Source of the DNA: Ruegeria sp. ANG-R
Lineage (GTDB): Bacteria > Pseudomonadota > Alphaproteobacteria > Rhodobacterales > Rhodobacteraceae
Assembly (NCBI RefSeq): GCF_000813985.1
Contig: NZ_JWLJ01000001.1
Coordinates: 292,961 to 356,960 of the forward strand
Direction: 5' to 3'
Length of the DNA: 64,000 nucleotides
Shown: positions 55,932 through 64,000 of the stretch, one piece after another
How the letters are laid out: the number at the start of each line of letters is the position of its first letter
Numbering within the stretch: the stretch's first letter is position 1
The notes under the pieces: model-generated
The model's database searches: none
What the model saw: only the letters and a program-made list of their open reading frames with translations
Told to the model about the DNA's origin: nothing
Program-made: the position numbers and the translations under genes

Positions 55932-56942
55932 TCAGAGGGTTCCTTTTCTAAATTGCACCAAAAGCAGCCACATAAGGACAGGCGCCCCGATCATTGCGGT
56001 GCATACCCCGGCCGGTAGTTGTACGATTGGAAATGAACGTGCTGCCATGTCGGCCAACAGAGTGACCAAAGCTCCGACCGTCGCCGCGGGTAACATTGCT
56101 GGGCTTCCGCCGCGCACGATGCGTCGCGCGATGGGGCCAGATACAAAGGCAACAAAGGGCAGGGGGCCCGCCACGCTTACACCCAAGGCGACGAGGGCTA
56201 CCGCACAGGCGGTTACAAGCAAACGCAGCGGTGAAAGAGGAAGTCCCAGACCGGTGGTGATATCGTCTGACATCGCCATCCGGCTCAGAGGAAATTGCAG
56301 CCAAAGCGCCAGAGGGAAAAGAAAGGTCAGGCCAAGCCAGACCAATCTCACATCGCTCCAGTCGCGCGTGTTGAGCGTTCCGATCAGCCATTTGGCCATT
56401 TCGGCGGCAGTTAAAGCATCAATCTTGGTCATCAATAGGTCTGCGCCAGCGGATAGGGTCAGGCTGGCCCCGATACCGATCAGGATCAGGCGATAGGGCT
56501 GCAGACCATTATGCCATGCAAGCGCGGTGACGGCGGCCGCGGTCACTAACCCGCCGGCAAGTGCGCCCGGCAGTATGAACCCTCCGGTCAGGATCATGGC
56601 CAGCAAAGCCCCGCAACTGGCACCCGCGCTGAACCCGATCACGTCCGGGGTCGCAAGTGGATTGCGTAGCATTGTCTGAAACATTGCTCCGGCAAGGCCA
56701 AATGCTGCACCGGCTCCAATTGCAGTCAGGATACGAGGGAGACGATGGTCCAGAACGATCATTTGCTGCACGTCATCAGCCCGCCGCGCGAAGGTCGCAA
56801 TGATCTGGGACCATGAGAGCGGAAAGGCACCCAACTTCACCGAAACCGTTAGGGTGATCGCAAGCAGAATTGCCAAGGCCGAACCGGCGACTATGGCGCG
56901 ACGGGAAAACAGAAAGGAAAGATAGGGCAGACGCAGAATCAT
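55932..56942 (-). CDS. FecCD-family iron-siderophore permease
   Basis: 336 residues, about ten membrane helices. Family motifs: RLPRILTAIGAGAAFGLAGA, NPLATPDVIGFSAGASCGA and GPLPFVAFVSGPIARRIVRG. Pairs with the other permease to form the inner-membrane channel. ATGA overlap with it. Confidence 0.93.
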   Translation of the reverse strand: MILRLPYLSFLFSRRAIVAGSALAILLAITLTVSVKLGAFPLSWSQIIATFARRADDVQQMIVLDHRLPRILTAIGAGAAFGLAGAMFQTMLRNPLATPDVIGFSAGASCGALLAMILTGGFILPGALAGGLVTAAAVTALAWHNGLQPYRLILIGIGASLTLSAGADLLMTKIDALTAAEMAKWLIGTLNTRDWSDVRLVWLGLTFLFPLALWLQFPLSRMAMSDDITTGLGLPLSPLRLLVTACAVALVALGVSVAGPLPFVAFVSGPIARRIVRGGSPAMLPAATVGALVTLLADMAARSFPIVQLPAGVCTAMIGAPVLMWLLLVQFRKGTL

Positions 56943-57970
56943 AGCTTGGTCACTCCGTAGCGACGAACAAGCCAGATTAGGATCGGCCCACCGATCATGG
57001 CCGACATGACACCGGCCTGCATGTTGCCTCCGAACAAGGGCAGGCGGCCCAGCAGATCAGCTGCCGTCATCAACACGGCACCGAAGCTGGCCGAAAACAA
57101 AAGCATCCACCACATGTTGGCTCCGGCTACGCGTCGGGCTAGGTGCGGAACGATCAGACCGACGAAGGCAATCGGGCCAGCCATCGAAACTGTGGCACCG
57201 CATAGCATGACGATCGCCAGACCGATCAGAACCTGTGCGAACCCCACCCGCACTCCCAAACTGCGCGCAGTGTCTTCGCCCAGCATCAACGCGTTCAGAG
57301 CAAATGCGGCAAACAGCGCGATCACGACGCCAACTACGAAGAACGGGAGCAGAGCTTGAATGGTGTCAAAATCGACGCCATCAAACCCGCCCAAAACCCA
57401 AAACCGGTAGACATCCAGGGTCTGCTGACTGATCAACAACAGCGACCGGCTGAGAGCCAGAAACAGAGCCGACACTGCGGCGCCGGCCAGGATCAGACGC
57501 GCCGGGTTTGCCTGATTCCCGCCGCCCAAGAGAAACACTAGAAGGGATGCGACGAGGCCGCCTCCAAGCGCGATCCAGATGAATGCGGCGGGATCGGTCA
57601 CACCCAAGACCAGAATGCAAATAACAACGCCCAGCGACGCCCCGGCGTTGACTCCCAAAAGGCCCGGATCAGCCAAGGGATTGCGCGTCATGCCTTGCAT
57701 CAAAGCCCCGGCCATCCCCAGCGAAACACCAGCCAGAACCGAAGCAGCGAGACGCGGCAGTCTGATCTCTCGGATAACGATCTGGTCGGGGCTCTGAACA
57801 TCGAACGCAGTGAAAGCCGACCATACGTGCGACAAGTCTATTGATCGCAATCCGAGTTTTAGCGCGAGTCCCGAAAGCACGAGAAGCCCCAGCACCGACA
57901 CACAGAGCCAAAGGCTCCGAGTTTCAGCGCGTGACGGTTCCGAGGGAACGGAAGTTGTTTGGACGGTCAT
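56939..57970 (-). CDS. FecCD-family iron-siderophore permease
   Basis: 343 residues from ATG 57970 (an in-frame start 270 bases upstream would add a non-conserved Cys-rich segment over the binding-protein gene and is rejected). Motifs: LPRLAASVLAGVSLGMAGAL, NPLADPGLLGVNAGASLGV and GPIAFVGLIVPHLARRVAG. First permease of the transporter. Confidence 0.93.
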   Translation of the reverse strand: MTVQTTSVPSEPSRAETRSLWLCVSVLGLLVLSGLALKLGLRSIDLSHVWSAFTAFDVQSPDQIVIREIRLPRLAASVLAGVSLGMAGALMQGMTRNPLADPGLLGVNAGASLGVVICILVLGVTDPAAFIWIALGGGLVASLLVFLLGGGNQANPARLILAGAAVSALFLALSRSLLLISQQTLDVYRFWVLGGFDGVDFDTIQALLPFFVVGVVIALFAAFALNALMLGEDTARSLGVRVGFAQVLIGLAIVMLCGATVSMAGPIAFVGLIVPHLARRVAGANMWWMLLFSASFGAVLMTAADLLGRLPLFGGNMQAGVMSAMIGGPILIWLVRRYGVTKL

Positions 57971-57971
57971 T

Positions 57972-58955
57972 TCAAAAACCCTCAGGCAGAATGCCGGCAT
58001 CGCGCGACGAAGGAACAACTGTTGTTGGGTCACCATCCATCGCCGCTTCCAGCAGGGGCACGAGTTTATCAAGCGCGTAGTCGAGGCTGAGGGGGCTTGA
58101 GTGAGACAGGGCAGCTGACAAGAGCGGGTCGGCATATACCTCACGCCCTTCTTTGTAGGCCCGCATCGTTGGACGTAGAGGCATGCGGTTGAGCACGGGT
58201 GCAGAGCCGCCCGCGTCGATCCATACCAAAGCGTCGGCATCTATAGGTGACAGGTCCTCAGCAGGGATTAGTACATAGAAGTTGTCCAGGGTGCCGCGTT
58301 GATTGACGGCCTCCGGCACTTCGAATCCGAGGTCCTCCAGAAAACGACCGCGAATGTCCCGTTCCGTATAAGCACCGGTTTCCCCGGCCCACACCATCAC
58401 GGATGACGCCCCTCGCCACTCAGGGTGGCTTTTGCGTATAGCCGCAAACCGACCCTCGAGCCGATCAATTACATCTTCGGCTTTCTCCGATGTCCCTGTC
58501 GCCAAGCCGACAGTTCGCAGCATCTCTTGCCACGGAGTGCCATAGTCACCGTATTCAGCTTTGGGTGCCACCGTCGGCGCGATGCGCGAAAGCAGGGTGT
58601 AATCTCTTTCGGTCATTCCGGACCACTGACCCAGGATTAGATCGGGCTGCATTGCGGCTATCTGCTCGATATTGATTTCGCCCTGCATAACAATGGGTTC
58701 TGCATCCCCCAGTGCATCGTGCCCCCAGGCCCAAACACCAAAACGATCGGGACCGTACCATTTTCGCAATGCATAAGGCGCGATCCCGAGGGCCAACAAA
58801 AAGTCATGACCGATGAAGCTGAGAGAAACGACTTTTTTTGGTTGCGTCTCGATTTCGGTGACGCCGAACCGATGTTCGATTTCGACCGGAAATGAATCGG
58901 CGCTGACCCCTACGGGAAGAAGTGCCAATGCCATACAGGTCAATAATCTGCGCAT
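57972..58955 (-). CDS. Iron-siderophore ABC transporter substrate-binding protein
   Basis: 327 residues. Signal peptide MRRLLTCMALALLPVGVSAD; start 58955 (ATG, AGGAC upstream) preferred to a TTG 21 bases before. Class III binding fold: IAAMQPDLILGQWSGMTERD and VMVWAGETGAYTERDIRGRF. It delivers ferric siderophore in the periplasm. One base from the permease start. Confidence 0.9.
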   Translation of the reverse strand: MRRLLTCMALALLPVGVSADSFPVEIEHRFGVTEIETQPKKVVSLSFIGHDFLLALGIAPYALRKWYGPDRFGVWAWGHDALGDAEPIVMQGEINIEQIAAMQPDLILGQWSGMTERDYTLLSRIAPTVAPKAEYGDYGTPWQEMLRTVGLATGTSEKAEDVIDRLEGRFAAIRKSHPEWRGASSVMVWAGETGAYTERDIRGRFLEDLGFEVPEAVNQRGTLDNFYVLIPAEDLSPIDADALVWIDAGGSAPVLNRMPLRPTMRAYKEGREVYADPLLSAALSHSSPLSLDYALDKLVPLLEAAMDGDPTTVVPSSRDAGILPEGF

Positions 58956-59017
58956 GATTTGTCTTGTCCTATGCAAATGACCTGGGCAGGGATTGTCCCA
59001 CCCAGGCCGTTTTCAAA

Positions 59018-61180
59018 TCAGAATCGGCGAGTCAGTGAAGCCTCGATCGAGCGACCAGCGCCGTAGGAGCAACCGTTCGAAAATGCACCAGGTGTTCCGA
59101 AGCAATAGGTCAGGTATTCCTCGTCACCGAGATTGCGACCTGCAAGGATTGCCTGCCAATTGTCCCACTCGTAAGAGATCGACGCATCGACAAGCGTTAC
59201 CGAGTCAAGTTCAAATTCAGCAGTGTTCGCCTCATCTGAGAAACGCGAACCGATGTAACGTGCGCCTGCGCCGAGGGTCAGGCCTTCGACTTGCGGTACA
59301 GCATAGCTAAGCCAGATCGACGCCGAGTGTTCCGGAACTCGAGCCACTCGGTTGTCGCCGAATGTCGCGTCATCACGGAACTTAGCGTCGAGATAGGTAT
59401 ACGCTGCCAGAACGGACAGCCCGTTTGCAAAGTTGTAGTTGGCGCTCAACTCGCCGCCGCGCGACCGGACGGCGCCGGTTTGTTGCACAAACGGCGTGCC
59501 CAGAACCGGCTGCGTCGTGTTCGTCTTGTCAATCTGGAACAGTGCCAGGCTTACGAGCGAGTTAGTGCCCAAGGGCTGAAACCGCGTTCCAACCTCGTAA
59601 GACTTTGCCCTTTCTACATCCAGCGGGTTTCCGTTGATATCCGCGCCTAATGGAGGAAGGTCAAAGGAACGCGAGGCGTTACCATAGACCGTTACACCAT
59701 TGTTAAAGTTGTAGGATACGCCGACATTCGCACTGGTGTAGTCTTGGTCGTTGTCTTGATCCAGAGTGCCAGTTGCCGATGTCTGTTGGAAATCCCGCGA
59801 AACCCAGTCTTGCCGCACGCCAAGATTAACAACCCAATTGTTGTTTATGGTCGCGTAGCCGTTAACGTACAGGCCCGTCTGCGTGATGTCCTGCGACTCT
59901 GCCGTGACAGCAGGTGCGGGAGGCACCGGAGTTATGGTTCCGTTCAGCAGGTCAACGAACCCGCCCGGCCCAAAACTATAAGTGTTGTCATAGTCAGCTT
60001 TGTAGTAGTCAATCCCACCGATGATGGTCCCTTCGATGTTACCCGTCTGGAATTTATACATCAGAGCGTTATCCAGGCTGGTCTCGTCGGTACGCTGGTC
60101 CACATCGAAGTTTGTCAAAACGCCAGTGTCGATGGCGTCTGGAACCCCGCTCGAAGATAAGAAGAACGAAGTATAGGCAGTTTCGTTGAACCAGTCGTTT
60201 CGCGCAAAGCGCGCGCGGGAGCGGAATGTTAGTCCGTTGTCAAACTCGTGATCCAACTCATACCCGACGTATTTCTGCGTCGTTTCGATCGTGTTTCGGT
60301 CTGGGTTGTTCGGATAGAAATCATTCCCATAATGCGCCACGGGGTCGGGACGCAGTGACCCGTACTCGGGTACGATCACATAGCTGTCGGGCACATCATC
60401 TTTTTGATATTGCGCAAAGACCGTAAGGTTGGTTCGGTCGGTCGCTTTCCAGGTAAAGGATGGAGCGAGATAGATACGGCTTTGATCCACCTCGTCGAAG
60501 ATTGTGCCCGAATTGTTGTAGACACCGACAAAACGATAGGCCAGTCGATCCGATGCAGGACCGGTGACGTCAACTGCAACTTCGCCGCCACCGTAGCCGA
60601 ACAGTGTTCCACGAACCTCACCGCCGAAAGTGAATCTCGGGCGTTTTGTGACCGAGTTTACAATGCCGCCAGGCTGGTTCGCACCATACAGATCCGATGT
60701 TGTGCCACGCAGAACCTCGATCCGCTCAGCACCAAACAATTCAGTCCGCCACGCACCCCAGCCATAGGTTCGAAGTGGCATTCCGTCACGGTAGTTCGAA
60801 GACGTGTTGGCCTCAAAGCCTCGGATCGCAAACTGGTCGTAACGCCCGTCTTGGCCATAGGTCTGAACGGTTACACCAGGTGTATATGAAATTGCATCCT
60901 CAAGAGATTGCGCGCCCTGATCTTCGACCTGTTCAGTGGTGATCACAGTGACTGAACGCGGTGTCGTTCTCAAATCCCCGGGCAAACCGCGCAGGGCCGT
61001 TCCGGCGGCCTCGGCGGCATACCCTTCGACGCTTTCTAAAGGTCGGGTGTCGTCACCTTCGACCGTAATGGTGTCCAGAACGATTTCGTCCGGTTCTGAT
61101 TGGGCCTGAACGCCCTGAGCAGCCAGCCCAACAGATATCATCAATGGCCCTGCTGCCAGAACCTTGCTTCGTGTTGACAT
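59018..61180 (-). CDS. TonB-dependent siderophore receptor
   Basis: 720 residues. Signal peptide ending GVQAQ; TonB box-like DEIVLDTITVEGDD; plug domain with GDLRTTPRSVTVITTEQVED, FAIRGFEANTSSNYRDGMPL and ERIEVLRGTTSDLYGANQPG; 22-strand barrel to the terminal Phe (ASLTRRF). No N-terminal signalling (STN) domain, so it is a plain transporter. ATG 61180 with GGAGACGG upstream. First gene of the iron operon; the siderophore is not predictable, though the ferrichrome/hydroxamate group is common for such receptors. Confidence 0.93.
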   Translation of the reverse strand: MSTRSKVLAAGPLMISVGLAAQGVQAQSEPDEIVLDTITVEGDDTRPLESVEGYAAEAAGTALRGLPGDLRTTPRSVTVITTEQVEDQGAQSLEDAISYTPGVTVQTYGQDGRYDQFAIRGFEANTSSNYRDGMPLRTYGWGAWRTELFGAERIEVLRGTTSDLYGANQPGGIVNSVTKRPRFTFGGEVRGTLFGYGGGEVAVDVTGPASDRLAYRFVGVYNNSGTIFDEVDQSRIYLAPSFTWKATDRTNLTVFAQYQKDDVPDSYVIVPEYGSLRPDPVAHYGNDFYPNNPDRNTIETTQKYVGYELDHEFDNGLTFRSRARFARNDWFNETAYTSFFLSSSGVPDAIDTGVLTNFDVDQRTDETSLDNALMYKFQTGNIEGTIIGGIDYYKADYDNTYSFGPGGFVDLLNGTITPVPPAPAVTAESQDITQTGLYVNGYATINNNWVVNLGVRQDWVSRDFQQTSATGTLDQDNDQDYTSANVGVSYNFNNGVTVYGNASRSFDLPPLGADINGNPLDVERAKSYEVGTRFQPLGTNSLVSLALFQIDKTNTTQPVLGTPFVQQTGAVRSRGGELSANYNFANGLSVLAAYTYLDAKFRDDATFGDNRVARVPEHSASIWLSYAVPQVEGLTLGAGARYIGSRFSDEANTAEFELDSVTLVDASISYEWDNWQAILAGRNLGDEEYLTYCFGTPGAFSNGCSYGAGRSIEASLTRRF

Positions 61181-61371
61181 ATTCCGTCTCCAAGCGTCGA
61201 CGGATTTCGTCGGCGCGTTATGTGTTTTGAAACACGAAAGCATCCCCGCTTGGCTTGGGTGTTTTCACCTCTGCACGGGTTTGCTGTCCCTCAATGTCTG
61301 GCTGGACCTTAAGCGTCATATATCGGCTGCAGCGGTCTCGCTGATGCACGTGCCATGCACGCTCTGGATGC

Positions 61372-61400
61372 GGAGTAGATTTTCATAGTATTTTTGTCAA
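61372..61400 (-). promoter_or_regulatory. Candidate promoter for the iron operon
   Basis: On the minus strand TTGACA (61400-61395) is a perfect -35; after 17 bases TACTCC (61377-61372) is a weak -10. The leader would be about 190 bases. An iron-responsive (RirA/Fur/Irr) box was not confidently identified. No gene lies in 61181-61432. Confidence 0.35.
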
Positions 61401-61432
61401 GTTAATGTGGGGGAGTTATTATCAATAAGGTC

Positions 61433-61825
61433 ATGTCGGAAGAACTTGGGTTGAGGCGGGTAGGAGGCTCTCGTAGCCTTCGCGCACGATTAAACAATCG
61501 CCGTTCAAGTCTCAAAACCAGTCCCGAGATCATCCGCCTTGCGGTGATGCTGTACATCCGATGCTCGCTCTCGCTTCGGAATGTCGAGGATTTGTTGCAC
61601 GCGCGAGGCATCGACGTGAGCCACGAAACTGTTCGCTATTGGTGGAAAAGACGAGAACGCGCCATGCAGCGTTTCAGGCACAGGTGAAGTTTGGAGAAAT
61701 TCGCCTCCGCCCGTTCCTCCGTATACAACCGCTTCAGCCAGTAAAGATCGCTCGCCGACCGAGACACCTTCAAGCTGACACGCACCGCCGCTCTCGCCGA
61801 GTAGTGCGATCTTTGCGTGGCATAA
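61433..61825 (+). mobile_element. IS6-family transposase remnant with internal deletion
   Basis: The first 84 codons (61433-61687) give the IS6 N-terminus: TSPEIIRLAVMLYIRCSLSL and HARGIDVSHETVRYWWKRRE. In the same frame, past a TGA at 61685, comes the family's C-terminus: LEKFASARSSVYNRFSQ, then DTFKLTRTAALAE, with further stops at 61742 (TAA) and 61802 (TAG where Trp is usual). The catalytic DDE centre is missing. So the element lost its middle and then decayed. Confidence 0.75.
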
Positions 61826-62381
61826 AGGGCAGCGCTACTGATCTTGCTGAGACTAGCTCGAATTTGTCTGACAGCACTGCCAGGCGTCTACCCACTCCCG
61901 GCTTGGGTCTTAATATTGTGTTTTCTTGATAGTGATGACCGCTTAACGACGGCTCGTGTCTCCCACAGCCACCCTCTTGCAATCTCATGGCGAGGCTTGT
62001 TCCTCACAGTGAGGTGCTCGGTTTTGGAAGGCAGTTTTAGCGAACTTGTAACGCACCCGCTGTGCCTCCGGGCGCGGAGTTCGTGACGCGGCTCCATCCT
62101 TGACGGTCGCAGGCTGGTGCTTCCGCTAATACGCACGCGCCGCCTTTGTTGCCCTGCCGCAGAAACCGCGCGCCAATCAATCGGTTCATCCGGAGTGTTG
62201 TATTTTGGCAATATTCTGTTCGAAACCAATTTTAGGCTAATTTTAGAAATCTATTCTCCTTTAGCTTGCGCATATTCTGTTTGACGTGGTGATGGGGAAA
62301 CGTCGAATTGCAGCTTGCTGCTTTTCGGGTCTACGCCTTGTTGTCATCAGTGCTGGTGAATTGGGTTGCGGGATCTTAGCA
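61826..62381. other. Gap before autotransporter gene, no supported gene
   Basis: 556 bases. A minus-strand frame at 61888-62229 would give 113 Arg/Ser-rich residues with no recognisable pattern and is not accepted. The part 62180-62290 is AT-rich and may carry the promoter of the surface-protein gene; no clear -35/-10 pair stands out. Confidence 0.45.
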
Positions 62382-64000
62382 GTGACAAAGAATTCAAATC
62401 TGCTGTATGCAGTTTCCTTTTTTGTTTTGGTTTCAACGTCTTCTATGGCGGCGCCGACCGCAGATTCCATCGTTGGAGACACTGTCAACAACCCGGTGAC
62501 CGGTCTGGATACTACTGTCACCGGTCTGATCGTGGACCCCGCTTCGACCCCAACTGCCGGGACAACTGCCTTTGTGGAAACTGCGGACGGCTATGTCTTT
62601 CTGGTCAAGGCAGCGGGCGACACGATTTACAATGACGACAATCCCCCGCTTGCTTTTCAAATTGTATCGATAACAGGAACAACTGCCCAGATCAGCAGTG
62701 CGGGCGCCACGGGCACCGCCAGTTTGTCGACACAACTGACCCAGGCTCAATACGATAGCAGTTTTAACAGTTCCGGCACCCCTGGAGCTGTAACCCCGAC
62801 TGAAAATGTCACCGGCCCCAATGGTGTGAGTCAGGTTGTCTACGGGCGCGATGGCAGCAACGGGCGCGATGGCGCGCTTGTTGTGCCGCCAAGCTCGGGC
62901 GGCAATGGTGCCGATGGCCCAACGCAGACCCAGACCCTGACCGGAGATGTCAACGCGACCAGTAATGTCGGTTGGCAAGTGGGCAGCGTTGGTGGTGACG
63001 GCGGGCAGGGCGGCGACTCTTATCTGAGTTTCTGGGACGGGCGCGATGGCGGGGATGGCGGCGAAGGCGGTACGGTCAACGCGACACAGGCTTCCAGCAG
63101 CGCGATTCAGACCTCGGGAAGCAACAACGACGGGATCTTTGCGTTCAGTCGCAGTGGTGAAGCCGGCGACGGTGGTAGCGGTTTCGCAGCACCGGGTGGT
63201 GGCACAGGCGGCCACTCGGCCGATGGTGGCAATGTGACCGTCACGCAACGGGGTGACATTTCCACGTCCGGGGACTCGGCCGATGGTATCTATGCGCTGA
63301 GTGTTTCGAACAACGGCGGCAACGGCGGGTCGCAATGGGGTTTGGTCGGCTCGTCCGGTGACGGCGGGTATGGCGGCAGTGGCGGTACGGTGGTGGTGAA
63401 TACGACCTCGAGCGCCAGTATTCTGACGACGGGCGACTACGCGAACGGGATTTACGCCCAGTCCATCGGTGGCTCCGGCGGGTCAGCCGGAACCAGCGGT
63501 AACCTTTTGGTCTCATTGATCGGCGGTGCGGACAATGGCGGCAACGGGGGCAGGGTCACTGTCTCGCATGGCGGTGCGATTGAGACACGAGGTGACTTCG
63601 CGCGCGGGATTGTCGCCCAATCGATCGGCGGTGGCGGCGGCTCGGGTGGAACGGGCGGCGGTCTGGTGTCCCTGTCGCTTGGCGGCATCGGTTCGAACGG
63701 CGGCAGCGGGGATGCCGTCAGCGCAACCGTGCAGGGTACCGGAAGCATTCTGACCTCGGGCGCAGGCGCCGATGGGGTCATGGCCCAGTCCATCGGCGGC
63801 AGCGGCGGTACGGGTGCGAACTCATATGGTCTTGTCGCGATCGGGGGCACAGGGTCCAGGGGTGGAACGGGTGCGGCGGTCAGCGTGACCAATCTGGGGC
63901 GCATCGTGACCGGAGGGAATGGCGCCCGCGGGATTATCGCGCAATCCATTGGCGGCGGCGGGGGGGGCGGGGGGTCGTCCGGCGGGGTGGGCTCGGGCGG
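62382..64000 (+). CDS. Autotransporter-type repeat surface protein, N-terminal part (runs off the window)
   Basis: At least 539 codons, open to the end. GTG 62382 starts a signal peptide (NLLYAVSFFVLVSTSSMAAP); an in-frame ATG at 62292 would give a longer leader, which some autotransporters have. After about residue 150 the protein is extremely Gly/Ser/Asp/Asn-rich, with repeats around AQSIGGxGG at nucleotides 63459, 63618, 63786 and 63942, i.e. every 52-56 residues, plus GDxxxGI and ITTG/ITSG-type turns, as in parallel beta-helix passengers. Likely a secreted or surface-bound adhesin with a C-terminal barrel beyond the window. Confidence 0.8.
   Translation, partial: MTKNSNLLYAVSFFVLVSTSSMAAPTADSIVGDTVNNPVTGLDTTVTGLIVDPASTPTAGTTAFVETADGYVFLVKAAGDTIYNDDNPPLAFQIVSITGTTAQISSAGATGTASLSTQLTQAQYDSSFNSSGTPGAVTPTENVTGPNGVSQVVYGRDGSNGRDGALVVPPSSGGNGADGPTQTQTLTGDVNATSNVGWQVGSVGGDGGQGGDSYLSFWDGRDGGDGGEGGTVNATQASSSAIQTSGSNNDGIFAFSRSGEAGDGGSGFAAPGGGTGGHSADGGNVTVTQRGDISTSGDSADGIYALSVSNNGGNGGSQWGLVGSSGDGGYGGSGGTVVVNTTSSASILTTGDYANGIYAQSIGGSGGSAGTSGNLLVSLIGGADNGGNGGRVTVSHGGAIETRGDFARGIVAQSIGGGGGSGGTGGGLVSLSLGGIGSNGGSGDAVSATVQGTGSILTSGAGADGVMAQSIGGSGGTGANSYGLVAIGGTGSRGGTGAAVSVTNLGRIVTGGNGARGIIAQSIGGGGGGGGSSGGVGSG

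Noticed and set aside
57971..58240. N-terminal extension of the first FecCD permease to an upstream start
   Set aside because: It would add 90 Cys-rich residues overlapping the binding-protein gene; ATG 57970 gives the normal family length.
61888..62229. 113-codon minus-strand frame in the gap before the adhesin gene
   Set aside because: Arg/Ser-rich, no motif, weak start; not supported as a gene.
62433..63335. 300-codon minus-strand frame opposite the autotransporter
   Set aside because: Mirror of the Gly-rich repeat; Ala/Thr/Val-rich product without signal peptide or fold.
63400..64000. Short regular repeats that could suggest a CRISPR-like array
   Set aside because: The repeats are in-frame codons for Gly-rich protein units of varying sequence, without constant repeats and unique spacers.

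Overview
The window looks like a chromosomal segment of an alphaproteobacterium of the Rhodobacterales (Roseobacter/Paracoccus-like). The basis is a 14-subunit nuo operon interrupted by many small extra genes, a PleD-type regulator beside a DUF3572 gene, a tmk-holB-tatD-MBL cluster, non-pyrrolysine MttB, tripartite tricarboxylate transport, and high GC with ATGA/TGATG translational coupling. Coordinates are calls from reading alone; no database search was possible.

Layout. 1-2675 is the end of a leucine-degradation operon (biotin subunit of methylcrotonyl-CoA carboxylase, an inserted GST, HMG-CoA lyase, methylglutaconyl-CoA hydratase). 2871-21932 is the complete NADH dehydrogenase operon nuoABCDEFGHIJKLMN with about a dozen accessory ORFs between subunit genes. 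It closes with a good hairpin-T-tract terminator just before birA-coaX-rnj. 25188-26284 holds a NUDIX hydrolase and a DUF983 protein on the minus strand. 26506-28389 is an EF-hand protein followed by an ECF sigma factor, a small membrane protein and a metal-sensor-like periplasmic protein, an arrangement resembling CnrH/Y/X. 28394-34267 carries two diguanylate cyclases, one with degenerate receiver domains and one paired with an H-NOX-like protein that lacks the heme ligand, together with a phosphatase and an MttB-family methyltransferase. 34294-41868 is minus-strand housekeeping: CbiX-like, AEC transporter, MBL hydrolase, TatD, HolB, Tmk, a penicillin-binding DD-carboxypeptidase and a SPOR lipoprotein.

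42073-45262 starts with tRNA-Ser(UGA) and continues into decayed phage DNA (a DNA methylase fragment, DUF5681, terminase large subunit, all frameshifted). 45543-52644 is a catabolic cassette: divergent LacI regulator, TctA-TctB-TctC uptake, acylating aldehyde dehydrogenase and acyl-CoA ligase. Its gene set matches sulfoacetate utilisation (SauR/S/T) with a TTT transporter in place of the known carrier. A broken IS1182-type element (52917-54104) separates it from a complete siderophore-iron uptake operon on the minus strand (TonB receptor, binding protein, two permeases, ATPase, reductase), which has an IS6-type remnant on its other side (61433-61825). The window ends inside a large glycine-rich repeat surface protein of autotransporter type, whose 3' end lies outside.

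Functionally the left two thirds is conserved core metabolism (respiration, leucine breakdown, cofactors, RNA decay, replication), and the right third is accessory: prophage ruins, a substrate-specific catabolic island, an IS-flanked iron island and an adhesin.
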